From Chondrosia reniformis (Eukaryota > Porifera > Demospongiae > Chondrillida > Chondrillidae): DNA of 64,000 bases. A program made the position numbers and the translations under genes. The notes beneath the pieces are model-generated. The model saw only the letters and a list, made by a program, of their open reading frames with translations. It made no database searches and was not told where the DNA came from. Below, piece by piece: positions 33,146 through 44,614 of the stretch (positions within the stretch are counted from its first letter, which is position 1; each line of letters starts with the position of its first letter). The stretch is from NCBI GenBank assembly GCA_947172415.1, contig OX359196.1:5450901-5514900 (forward strand), in the 5' to 3' direction.

Positions 33146-36100
33146 ATGATCCAAGGAAACAAGACTAGTAAATTGAACATAGATGCTATTCAAGGTTTTG
33201 GTGCGGGTAGTACGCCCCAGCAAAGGCAGTTGGTACGAGAATTATCGTAGCCGTATGATATAAACGAAATGTATTCTAACATATACTATTTTCTTAGTCT
33301 TTACAGTACTTTGAACAGGTTTGCCATTCTAATGAAGGCTGGAAGACGTGCGGAATTAAGTTTTCCCAAAAAGAGCTTAAGTAAATTACCAGCCTGTCCC
33401 GCCGCGAGGCCGTGGCCCAGGTAATTATCATACTGTTCTAATTTTGCAGCGACGAGGTTTCAAAGTTTTTCTGTCTGAGAATTCTGGAGCATCATGTAAC
33501 GGAAAGGTGAAGTGTTTATCCGTTGACTGTATCTCTTGTGCAATCGTTTTCCTTATAAACAGACAGTTCTAGTAGTTTGGCAGACTCTATTATTTGTGCT
33601 GTCAGACCTGTCGTTAATATGGTCACTTTTCTGTTTCCTAGGCACTTGAGCAGCAGTGATGACGATGTATTAGCTATGAGGTCCCTCCTGTTGTCTTGGC
33701 TAAAGGTGCCTTTCATAAATCATCTAGGAGAAGAACCGCCCTATGTCAGGAATAAGATGGCACAGATAATTGCTCTAGTCTTTGTACAAGACTATCCTAG
33801 AAAGGTATTAATCATGGTCATGTGACTAACATGTGACTGCAGATCTATTGCAAGTCTTTATTCCTTCCAGTGGCCATCCTTTTTCTATGACCTGCTCGGT
33901 TGCATAACAGAGAACCAGACTGTTTTGGACTTGTTCCTCAGGATTCTATTGGCCATTGATACTGAAATAGTAGATAGGGAAATTATTCACACAAAAGAGG
34001 TATGCGTGCGTGCATGCGTGTGTGTATGGCAATTATGGCTCAGTGGCAGATCACTGGTGGTCATAACCAGCTGTCCTGGGTTCTATTCCCAGCAATTGCT
34101 TCTTTGAGTGTTTTCCCTCTTCATGATGTTTAAGAAGGATTACTTGTGGTTTGATTATCACTTCAACTTGTTTGTATAGCTAGCTGATCTCTGAAATCCT
34201 AATTTTACTATATATGTGTACATAGGAGAACATCCGCAACACTTTGATCAAGGACACCATGAGAGACGAGTGTGTACCCCAGCTAGTATCCATCTGGGCA
34301 CAAATACTGGTAAAGTATTACACTACGTGTATATTACATGACCCAGATATTGGATGAAGGTTTTTGAACTCCTTGTTTTTTTACTTGTTTTTAATTTCAT
34401 CAGCAACTAAACGATCACCTGGACACTGGTCTGTTGTGTTTGGCTATGAATGTAGTTGGTCTCTATGTCTCTTGGATAGACATTGGCTTGATTGCCAATG
34501 ACAGGTTCATCAGGTTTGTACATTGGAGGAAAATGTCTTCCTGCCAGTAGTGACGGTTGGGTTGATAATCTTGTAGTTTGCTGTTAAAGTTCATGTCAGT
34601 TATGGAGTTGAAGGAGGCTGCTTGTGACTGCCTGCATGACATTATATCAAAGGGTAAGACCCTATAATTCTTATGATAATTAGTATACTAATTTATTATA
34701 TATGTTTAAAGGAATGGATCCGGTTGCTAAGGTAGAGTTGGTTGAGTCACTGGTAAACATTTTAGAGAGCTCGGGCGTGCTGGCAGTTCTGAATATGGTA
34801 TGTTGAGTGTTTTGACTTGATACAGAATGGTTGCTATGGCAATTTTGTTATGTGATAGAATGATGAGGACGAAGACTTAGAATTCTTGGAGAAACTTTCC
34901 AAGTTGATGAATGGAATTGGAAATACCCTAGTGCTTAGCTATACCAAGTAAAACTGCATCAGCAATCTGGTCACATCACATTTTACCACACCCACATTTG
35001 ACTCACCACGCCCACATTTGACTCACCACGCCCACATTTGACTCACTACGCCCACATTTGACTTACCACGCCCACATTTGACTCACCACGCCCACATTTG
35101 ACTTGCATACTGTAGATTGTGTAAATTGGGAAATGATATACCTGCCAAGGCAGCACTGGATGCTATAGACTCAAAATTGCCAGCCTTGATCAAACTGTTT
35201 GGTTGTGAAGATGATGATGTATCTGCAGAGGTTATCCCCTTCTTGATAGCTTATGTGAATTTGTTTAAGGTAAGTAGTCTCTGTCTTGTGTAACTTGTTA
35301 AGAGAGTATGAGTGTATGCGGATATAACTTGATCTTTAGGGCAAGCAGAATATATCTGATGACAATCGGAAAATATTTCAAGTGAGATCAAGTGATGATC
35401 ATTTCTACAGTCTGTAACCTTGGTGATGGTTTATGTGCTTCACTGTGTAGACTTTGCTACTTGTGCTGATTGAAAAGATGAAATTTGATGAAACATACAA
35501 CTTTATGACTGAAGTATGAAGTACCCAGTTGCCTTGTTTGTATTTATTTATTTTCATTAAACTTTCACTCAACTCAACCTTAAAAGGGAGAAGATGAAGC
35601 CAATTTTCTGGAATTTCGAAAGCAATTGAAAAACCTTTTTGGGAATATTGCTCTAATAGTGAGTGCATTGCCATGGTAACAAGCTGCTCCTATATCAACA
35701 CCACTACTGTATGCTTGCTTAGGATCCAGAATTGGTGCTTCATACAATTGAAAAGTTGGTCCTGTCAACTTTGGCTGATTTGGAAAGTGCTCATTTTGCT
35801 CAAGTTGAAGTTGGAATGAGACTATTTTATATACTTGGAGAAGTGATTGTTGACAAAGTATGTTTATGATCGTTGTCTGTATATGTTGTCCCTGAAGGTG
35901 GTGTATAGTTTACTTATAATAATGGAATTACCATTTAATAGGGAAACCATTTTGGAGGGCCAAATGCAGTAGATTCACCATGGTATAAGATAATGGTTGC
36001 CATAGTTACCAGTCAGCTGTTTGCTCATAAGCATATTGCCCTGTGTCAAGTGTATTTTGAACTTGTTGTTCGTTATGACAGAATATTTGCTGTGGAGCAG

Positions 36101-39100
36101 GAACTCATACCTATTGTACTGGTGAGTGGTTAGGTACAGTACTATCCATTGTCTTCAGGACATTGAGGCTCAACTGACCAAACAGTTTGCACAGAAACTG
36201 AATCTATAATAGTATACGTAGTATTGTCTAAACAAGGAAGTTATTAACCGTTTTTTTAGTATTGTCTATATATTATTCCTGCTGAATTGTTGCTTTCTAA
36301 GATTGCCTAAGACTTTCTAAGATTCCCTAAGACTTTCTAAGATTGCCTAAGACTTTCTAAGATTCCCTAAGACTTTCTAAGATTGCCTAAGAATTTCTCT
36401 GTCTGTACAGAATGCATTTTTCAGTCAGTTTGGTCTGAAGCACAGTCAGTCTCATGTCAGAAGTAGATGTTGCTACCATTTCTCTCGCTTCATCAAGTCT
36501 GTCAGGTAGGTGTAGGAACTCTTTGTTTAGTGGCTACAGTACCACTGACCATTCCTTTCTCTCCATCTCCAGATCCTACATTGGAGATATCACAGAGCAC
36601 TTGCTATTTCAAATGAAGGACTTGTTGAGTTTTGTAAGGTCCTTCACACACTTGATTACCAATAAATATTATGCGAGTTGTTATCTCTGGTTACCTGCCT
36701 TATTAGGAGTGTCTGGATTCAGGCTATTACTCAAATACAGACCAGGTGAATAGTCAATATATGAAGCATGAAATTCTTGTTATATATGGTCTATAATACA
36801 CAGTACTGCATTGTACATTTGCATACGTATATGTACAAAATGGGAAGTAGTATACCATATTTGTGTATAAATGTACTTATGAAAAATCTTACTTAATAGA
36901 CCATTTTCCTACATGCTATGCCTACTCTGTAAAAAAAGCCTATAGGGAACTAAACTATGTATTTATGGTATTTGGTCTCCCAACCAAGATCTGACCGAGT
37001 CACTTGGTTGGTCAGGTGTAATATCTCCCAGTGATTATTTTGTCACATATTTATTTATGTATGTATGTAGAATTTTCTTTACGAGTCAGTTGGATATATC
37101 ATTGTTAATAGTAGAAAGTCGGCTGAGGTAAGAGAAATGGCTAACTTACCAGACTCCTTGTAAGTCAAGTGTGCTTCCCATATATGTAGGAGAAATGTCA
37201 CATGATGAAGACTTTGCTAGGTTGTCTTGTAGAGAGATTCAAGCTTCTCCTTCCCCAACTGCATGTCCAAGAACAAGCTATTGAGGTTCATGTAGCCTGC
37301 TCCCAGAAGATCAGCGATGTCCTGTCTCATGCAAGTCGCATAAGCAAAGTGTTTCCAAACCATCAGACAACTCTACAAAGTGGATGTTTGCCTTGTTTTG
37401 TTGAGGTGAGTGAGCTCCTTGCTCGGTAAATGTGACTCGCAAAAGAGGGGTAATCCCCCAACAAACTAGTTTACTAGAAAAGTTGTTAATCTTTACACAG
37501 GGTCTTTGTGCCAATTGATAATGCACTACATTCCTTTCATAATATGAATAGTGCTGTCACTGGCTGTGACTTGGTGTTCACAAGACATTTTTTACTATTT
37601 GTGTGTTTATTGCTGCTCTCTGTTGGCAGGTTCTTCCCATCTTTCTTCAAGGATTGGAGGTCCTTGTCCAACGTGAAGTGGTGCATGCCGGCGTGAGACA
37701 GTTTCTTCACAGAATGATCATTTGTCTGGGAGATGAGCTGCTCAGATACATTCCAGTTGCAGTGCAACTCCTACTGAAGGATTCATCAGTCAGTTAAAGT
37801 GCTCCATTCCTTCATGCTAATCAGTGATATGGTTTATTGTAGCATTAAACTGGTTGGGTCCTCCCAAACTGTCTTAATTGCTTGCATTTCTGCATTCGTA
37901 TTCTTTTGTAGTCACATGATATTCAAGAGTTCATCCCTTTAATTAATCAGCTCATTACAAAATACAAGCATAGGATTTCCCCCTTTCTAACTGAAGTGTT
38001 TATGCCAGTAGTGGAAAGTATTATGAAACATTTGAATACACCCTTTGATCCCAATGACAAGGAGGTATATTTATCACACTCCCACCAATACTACACCCCT
38101 CCACTGCCACACCCCTCCACTGCCACACCCCTCCACTGCCACACCCCTCCACTGCCACACCCCTCCATCACCATACTCACACATACTTCTTACACAGGCT
38201 TTACAGGATCATACTAGTTTACAAAGGTGCTACTACCTGTTTCTAATTTCCATGGCAACCAATGGAGTGTATGATGTATTTGAGAGCCAACGTAAGCCAC
38301 ATTATATTACTTCCCCCTAAGTGTGCTTTACCATGAGTTCATCCCTGTAATTAATGGCAAGGTACATCTCTAGTGGAGCAAATATTAGTGTCATTAATTC
38401 AAGGGGCCACAAACTCCCAGGACCATACTGTGAGCTGCCTACAAATGTGCTTATTCAGCATTTTTTACTTTCACTGCTCTGTGTATGCATCTGTAGATAC
38501 AGAAGAACTGCTTTGGTGTTCTCAAGAGACTAGTGGAGGTTTGGGGTAAGTACCTGGTGTCAGGTGCAAGTTTTGTTTCCTATCACATGACCATGTTTCC
38601 TGTCACATGATCATGTTTCCTGTAGGTTCAGGAAACAAGTTTGCTTGGTTTGTGGATGTTATCTACAAGCACCTCATACCAGCCTGCTTTGAGGCTCCAC
38701 TAAGACAAGGATTCGACATGAATGATGGCCATGCCTTTCTTGTGAGATGCACAATTTAATTATTTTTTGGTTAACTCCATCACTTCCATTTTTTTCAGGC
38801 TCTTGGAGAGATTTGCGGTCTCTTTCTATCAGTAGCAAATCAACGGGTAAGTGTGCATGTAGACATTTAACAGTTTATGTGTATTCTGTAAGCTAATAAT
38901 CAAGTAATTCATATACATATATAAACATGCAATGTATTCATCAGTCAACCATATTTTTCATCAAAATAGGGTCAGGAGTACTTTGACTTCTTGGAGATAC
39001 AATATCTACCTTCCCTTCATCTTTCACCAGCTGTCATTCAGGTACTCTCAATGACCATGAATACTCTAAATGATAATTACTATTAAACCACAAGTGTTTA

Positions 39101-39647
39101 CATCAGCTAGATGGAAACCATTGCAGTTGATTGAAGTTACTTAACCAATACTCTGCCACTAAACTACAAACTGGCCGGCTATTAATGTAGTCCACCTTCT
39201 ATAGCCAATACCTTAAAGCAAGATATTCACGTGTGTCTAATTAGTCATGCTTATGCAAATAGAAAAATTTTCGTTTCAAAAATAATATGAAAGTTTAGTT
39301 TAATTTCAAAAATAATTGAATTTAATGTAGTCCATCTTCTATAGGCGATATTTATGTATGTCTACGTTAATCATGCTTATGCAAATATATTTTCAATCAT
39401 TCTAAATTTAGTTTCAAAAATAATTTAGCTGGGCCACTATGCTAAGTAACCTTCATTGTCTATTAAACAATCTATTTTTTACTATGGTAATTAATTAGTG
39501 ACAGACTCTATGGAGTATAGTAGTTTAGCATGCTAGTGTTATAACCTGTCACCACTTCCCTCCTTGTTTACACAATTGCAGCATTTACTACAGATACTGC
39601 ATCTGACAGACCATAAAGTTATGAAAAAGGAGATAAGAGTACGTTAG
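33146..39647 (+). CDS. XPOT: Exportin-T (tRNA nuclear export receptor)
   Basis: About twenty-five small exons along 6.5 kb encode a HEAT-repeat exportin. Exon 1 (33146-33232) starts MIQGNKTSKLN. It is followed by SLQYFEQVCHSNEGWKTC, KFFCLRILEHHVTE, RNKMAQIIALVFVQDYP, DLFLRILLAIDTEIVDREI and NTLIKDTMRDECVPQL. Then come LYVSWIDIGLIANDRFI, VKLVESL-like VELVESLVNIL, HRMIICLGDELLRYIPV, DIQEFIPLINQLITKY and the last exon ending KKEIRVR. All of these align in order with human XPOT. The protein exports aminoacylated tRNA with RanGTP. Some internal exon edges were read only approximately. Introns contain a tRNA-derived SINE and three minisatellites. Convergent with the ThiM-like gene, 198 bp between the stop codons. 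Confidence 0.93.
34027..34160 (+). mobile_element. tRNA-derived SINE, copy 1 (exportin-T intron)
   Basis: The head resembles a tRNA gene with Pol III box A (tggctcagtggcag) and box B (gggttctattccc) in tRNA spacing. It is followed by a non-tRNA body and a tail ending acttgtggtttgattatca. It matches 42455-42586 on the other strand along its whole length at roughly 90 percent by eye. It is not a functional tRNA: no acceptor stem pairing and the anticodon arm is eroded. Confidence 0.82.
34977..35103. repeat. 21-bp minisatellite in exportin-T intron
   Basis: Six copies of cacgcccacatttgactcac with small changes, between the exon ending LSYTK and the exon starting LCKLGNDIPAKA. Confidence 0.92.
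36297..36393. repeat. Short tandem array in exportin-T intron
   Basis: Repeats of ctaagattgcctaagacttt with alternating gattgcc and gattccc, about five units, ending near the next exon acceptor. Confidence 0.88.
38093..38168. repeat. 16-bp tandem array in exportin-T intron
   Basis: Four to five copies of acccctccactgccac following the exon ending DPNDKE. Confidence 0.9.
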
Positions 39648-39845
39648 ACTGTATGTACACTTACGTATGTGTTTGACAACATGTTACATTTACAAATACT
39701 CTGTTTCTTTACATAAAGGATATATTCTGTGAGATAAGAAAATTAATAAACAGTTAGATTTCTCAAAATAGATTTGTAATTTTTTAAAATTGATTAGATT
39801 TTTATTTTTTTTATTTCTACACAAAAGCAAATGGAATAAATTAAA

Positions 39846-41260
39846 TCAGTTGGATTGTGTTATTTTGGCCTTTTCAATCAATGTGGGCACATTAAACTGG
39901 GACAATGCATCAAAAAATCTAAATTTCATGCTGCCTGGGAGAATGGCGCCATTGCTTGTAGACTCCTCTTCAGCTTTCTCCACAGCCACTGCAAACAGTG
40001 CCACTGCATGTCCCACATTCACAAGGTTAGGGACTTCTCCCTTGGCCTCCAGCACCCCAACAACACTGCCAATGACGCTGGCACTGATGCATGCTGTACC
40101 TGGATGACCCAAGTTCATACCCATCTGGTAATTGTGAAGCTCCACGACCTTCTCTCCGGAGGTAATAACTGCCGTGTCGTGGATATGGACTATGGATTTG
40201 GTCCTAGCAGCCAACTTCTTGGCTAGAAATGTAGTGTCAGCAACTGACATATCAACTGTTGTGCCATCTCGAAACTGGACACCACTGAACTTGGGGGTCG
40301 GAGTTCGGCTATGCAAGGATTTCTGTTCAAATACAAACAGCCATTTAAATTACCAAAGTGCAGCTGCTATGCATTTATGGTACCTGATGCAATTTGTCCT
40401 GTACTCCCCCAGGCTGGGGAGACTTGGAACGATACCTGGCAGGGGATTTGGACCTTGGTCTAGATCTGGGCATCAAGGGTGACAACCGGCCTTCATGCTC
40501 ACTTTTGAGCTCTTCCTTGATGCTGTCTGAATGGTTTAGTGGTTTGCAGGATTCTTCATCTGTAACGGACAGGAATCAAAACTGAATTGTGTACAGAATG
40601 TTGAATATTGGATGTAACAGAAAAGACGCTTAGGTGGTATGGTACTAAGTTATTTGAGAAACATGAATTGTTTACAAAATTGTTGTTTACCGTTTGAGCA
40701 AACGGCTTTTGCCAAAGCGATAATATCTGGCATCTTTCCACTAATGACGACTGGACAAAGATCTTCCGCAATTCGCTGAGCCATACTACATTTACTTTCG
40801 GAAGATCCCACTTTGCTAAGACTAAGAATAATTGGCGTCGTCTTCTCTGTCAGGCATTCTTCTAATGCTTCCACCATTTCACGACGAGCGCTTGTATCTA
40901 CAATCACCGCATTACAGAACTCTAATTCTGGCTTGACATCTTCAGAGTCTAAATTAGTAGAATAGCAACAGATAGTTATGCTGTGATCAGGCTGTCGACG
41001 GATACTCTTTTAACACGCAACGCTGGTATATAAACATATGCCCCTTTGTATACAATATGATGCTTGTACATATTGACAAAGATATGGTGTCTACCTTCAG
41101 GCAAAACTGGGCGACTGCCAAGAGTAGCTAACGAAGATGCTACCAAGTCTACCGCAATAGTTGGAAGGACACACATAACACGTGGTCGAGTCTTCGCTAA
41201 CGCAGAAATTTCCCACCAGTTGTCTAAATGGTCTCCACTGTTGTCGGTGCTGGGGTCCAT
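39846..41260 (-). CDS. ThiM-like protein (hydroxyethylthiazole kinase fold), probably altered active site
   Basis: Four exons (41260-41095, 40948-40691, 40559-40384, 40322-39846) join in frame to 358 residues. Segments align in order with bacterial ThiM. PRVMCVLPTIAVDLVASSL plus ATLGSRPVL match the VHSITN...ANGLLALGASPVM region. AVIVDTSARREMVEAL and TPIILSLSKVGSSE match the PVILDPVG region. CPVVISGKMPDIIALA matches the AIRGNAAEI region. ELHNYQMGMNLGHPGTAC with a following small-residue helix matches the GxGC catalytic region, and PGSMKFRFFDAL matches GPGSFQIELL. ThiM phosphorylates hydroxyethylthiazole in thiamine salvage. Here GAGC is GTAC and the ITGEVD-like loop is IHDTAV, so activity is uncertain. 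An Arg/Ser/Pro-rich insertion (RPRSKSPARYRSKSPQ) interrupts the fold. I am confident of the fold, less of the function. Confidence 0.7.
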
Positions 41261-42083
41261 CTTTCTCTCTCAAGCGTGTTTGACCTCTGACCTTGGTAGA
41301 TGGGTATATATACCCATACTACGGTTGGAATGCTTCAAATTCCTAAGAATACGAGCTAATTTAATTTTAATTATACACACACTGATCTCGTAGACACTAT
41401 TTATGGTGATATGCAGCTATTTATTGTGAAAGGAGAGATGAGAAAGACATCTAGTGGTTAGATTAGTGGAAGATCAAGAAAGTATAAATCAGCAACCTGG
41501 GCCATTCTCCAATGTCCAATATATAGTAACATATGGAGTTGAGATTCTATATTGTACTGGTTGCCTTTGTAGTAGCCTCAGGCTATTGGCCTCCCCAGTT
41601 TAAATAAGATTTCCTGATATTCCTGATATATTGCATGAAGGGGCTAGTATGAACAGCTATAATGTTGTGTATAATGGACCAGATGTATATAGGACCATTT
41701 AAATATAGGCTGTGACAGCTAGTATATAAACACATGTAATATATGTATAATGCTACATAGGACCAGGATTTAGCTGCAGTGTACAGTTGCAGATGGTACA
41801 CTGAAACAAATAATAATAATAATAATAATAATAATGAAATTATTTTCATTTATCATGTTATAATAATAATAAAAATACAGTGTCAGTTCTCTGCAGTCTT
41901 GGTTATACTAACATTATCAGCTGAAACAGTTGATATACTGTCTGTTCGGTCAAAGTGAAGAAGCCTTTGAACTTCAAATAACATAGAGTGTTGGCATTCC
42001 TTTATCAAAAAATTCATTCAAAGGAGTTGTTATATATGTAGGGTATGCTATAAATATATAACGTACACAAGAAATTCATGATG
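41261..42083. other. Intergenic region
   Basis: AT-rich, between the 5' end of the ThiM-like gene and the 3' end of the membrane-protein gene. It holds a (TAA)n microsatellite near 41807-41836 and no coding signal. Confidence 0.55.
41807..41836. repeat. (TAA)n microsatellite
   Basis: About nine uninterrupted aat triplets. Confidence 0.95.
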
Positions 42084-44568
42084 TCAATACAAACCAACCT
42101 GTTCAACACGCAAAAACTGATTCCTTATAAATAGCAGATAAAAAGGTAGTGCCAAAATTGAAAAAACTTGTATCAAATCATACAGTGTGCCATATTCGAG
42201 GATACAACCTACAATACATAAGATACACCTACATAGTTGTTAAATGCATGTGACTATCACATGACAACTGACCTTTTAACTCCCCATATGTCAACACAGA
42301 ATTGGGCACATCCTCACCCAAACTTAACAGTATAGCAACCAACAGAAAAACCTACCAATAATAAAAGAATTATAACTATTAATACACTTTGTGATATTAC
42401 CAAATGTGTACAGTAGGTATAGATATTAAAAAGATAATGCATGAATAATGTGAGTGATAATCAAACCACAAGTAATCATTACAAACATCATAAAGAGGGA
42501 AAACAGGAAAGAAGCAATTGCTGGGAATAGAACCCAGGACAGCTGGTTATGACCACCAGTGCTCTGCGACTGAGCTACAATTGCCACAGCAATGCTCCAT
42601 TCATGCCATTGCTGTGATGCTAATACATGTACACATGATTTATACATGCAATAACTAGAACCATTCATATTGTATGTACTTTTGCCTTTCCATTAGGTTT
42701 GAGGGTGCCTTTCCAAATGAAGAACACTGCGACACTTTGGGCAACCACTGCTAGCCGTAATAACAGCATCAACCCTATAAACAGCCAGGCTAGTCCTTCA
42801 CCAGCTCTACTAAGAGTAGGACCATAATGCGATTGCCTGGTAACTAAGGTGAGTACTTCAGCTGTAGCAAGTGCACACATAGATAGCACAGCCACCAGCA
42901 GCACTGCCAACCTCAACCAGCTGAATACCTGCCAAATGAGAGAAAATCCATACAATTAGGTAGTAAAAGTACAGCACTCTACTGGGAGTGGAATTTCCCT
43001 ACTAAACATTGACCAAAAAGGATTTTCCCTACATAACAAATGGAATTTCTCTATAAATAGTTGCTGAGAATGAAATTTCCTAATCAGAATGGAAATTTCC
43101 CAACAAATAGTTTGTTTCAGTTCACTGACTACTGTCATAGGTAGGTTAATATGGTTTCACTAGGTATGTACATACAGGTATGGTATGTTAGTGTATATGG
43201 TATGTATTTGTATGTGGTATGTATTTGTATGTGGTATGTATTTGTATATGGTATGTTAGTGTATGTGGTATGTTAGTGTATATGGTATGTTAGTGTATAT
43301 GGTATGTTAGTGTATGTGGTATGTTAGTGTATGTGGTATGTTAGTGTATGTGGTATGTTAGTGTATGTGGTATGTTAGTGTATGTGGTATGTTAGTGTAT
43401 GTGGTATGTTAGTGTATGTGGTGTGTTAGTGTATGTGGTGTGTTAGTGTATGTGGTATGTATTTGTATATTATGGTATGTTAGTGTATGTGGTATGTTAG
43501 TGTATGTGGTGTGTTAGTGTATAGTGAATAGCTAACATGTTCCCTAAAGTTTGGTGCTATTGGAGTAATGCATCTTGCTCTGCTGGAGGACCCAAGAGAC
43601 ACTGCAAACTCGGGAGACCTGAATCTTCTCTCATGATCCAAACAAACAAACAACACAACAAGCTGCAACAACAAAGAGAGTAAACATGATATGAAGCAGT
43701 CAACCCCACAGGTAAGAGACAATAGCCCCACCCACATCCCCACAGGTAAGAGACAATAGCCCTACCCCCAACCCCACAGGTAAGAGACAATAGCCCCACC
43801 CACATCCCCACAGGTAAGAGACGATAGCCCCACCCACATCCCCACAGGTAAGAGACAATAGCCCCACCCACATCCCCACAGGTAAGAGACAATAACCCAC
43901 CCACATCCCCACAGGTAAGAGACAATAACCCACCTACATCCCCACAAGTAAGAGACAATAGCCCTACCCACATCCCCACAGGTAAGCAGTTTCTTACAGA
44001 AGAAAGCTGTAAAATGGAGGAGAGTACAAATCCGAGTACAATGACATAAAAGCTGTAGTCAGTGAGGCTTGGTGCAGACACTGGTATCAAGACTACCAAG
44101 ATGGCAGACCTGCATACAGGAGAGAACACAAGAGCATAACAACATTGCATGTGCAAGGAGCTAAGAGTTTCAGTCGCTAACTTCAAAGCCATCAATATAA
44201 ATAAAGCCATCCAGTATCCAGCACAAGTGGCTACACAACTGATTACTCTATTCAGGACCTTTACACTATATCGACAAGAGAAGTTCAACGATGAATACTG
44301 TCGGATTGCATACGAACCAGTTAAGTCTTACGTATTATACAGTGTCACAATGATGATCAGAACGCACAATACAACTGTAAGCTTTACTAGTTGCACAAAG
44401 AACGTCGCTGGTGACTCCAATCTATTCTCAACTGAACAAATAATAATACTACATGAAAGGAAGCATAATTTGTCTTAAGTTAAACTTACAATAAGAATAG
44501 TTACTTAAAGGACAGTGAGTCGATATGCTATTGATTCTAAACAATCCTGCTTGTAAACTATCAGCCAT
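42084..44568 (-). CDS. Unrecognised multi-pass membrane protein
   Basis: Several minus-strand exons encode hydrophobic helices. The start MADSLQAGLFRINS is at 44568. Then come FFVQLVKLTVVLCVLIIIVT, VLNRVISCVATCAGYWMALF and YSFYVIVLGFVLSSILQL. Further on are LVVLFVWIMRED, LRLAVLLVAVLSMCALATA, LAWLFIGLMLLLRLAV and FLLVAILLSLGEDVPNSV. The last exon has DLIQVFSILALPFYLLFIRN and ends QFLRVEQVGLY with a stop at 42084-42086. This is about seven to eight membrane spans with short loops, in the range of 330-360 residues. I do not recognise the family. The join between the first two exons is out of phase in my reading, so a small exon or another start may exist. Introns hold a SINE and two large minisatellites. 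Confidence 0.6.
42455..42586 (-). mobile_element. tRNA-derived SINE, copy 2 (minus strand, intron)
   Basis: The reverse complement begins tggcaattgtagctcag and has box A tagctcagtcgcagagc, box B gggttctattccc and the same 3' body and tail as the copy at 34027-34160. Here the head is closer to a tRNA (tagctcagtcgcagagca), so it is the better preserved copy. Confidence 0.82.
43180..43525. repeat. 15-bp minisatellite (gtatgttagtgtatgtg type)
   Basis: More than twenty units of tatgttagtgtatgtgg with tatgtatttg variants, in an intron of the membrane-protein gene. Confidence 0.93.
43695..43985. repeat. 33-bp minisatellite with splice-donor-like core on the antisense strand
   Basis: About nine units of cacaggtaagagacaatagc followed by cccacccacatcccc. 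The array lies between the exon ending SILQLSS and the exon starting LVVLFVWIM on the minus strand. Each unit has CAG|GTAAGA, but on the plus strand, opposite to the gene. The long reading frame on the minus strand here comes from the repeat. Confidence 0.92.
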
Positions 44569-44614
44569 TTTTTAGTTGCATCATTCAATGAAAATTTCCC
44601 AATGGAATACTAAA
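44569..44614. promoter_or_regulatory. Extremely short divergent promoter interval (membrane protein / NUBP1)
   Basis: Only 46 bp separate the two presumed start codons, or 19 bp if the in-frame upstream ATG at 44588 is used for NUBP1. The transcripts must therefore overlap or start within each other's first exon. No TATA box is seen. Confidence 0.5.

Noticed and set aside
34027-34100. tRNA gene
   Set aside because: Boxes A and B are present, but there is no acceptor stem and a second copy with the same non-tRNA tail exists, so it is a SINE.
43557-44288. 243-codon frame with VGLLSLTCGD repeats
   Set aside because: The repeat is a 33-bp intronic minisatellite; only the parts before SILQLSS and after the acceptor look like membrane-protein exons.
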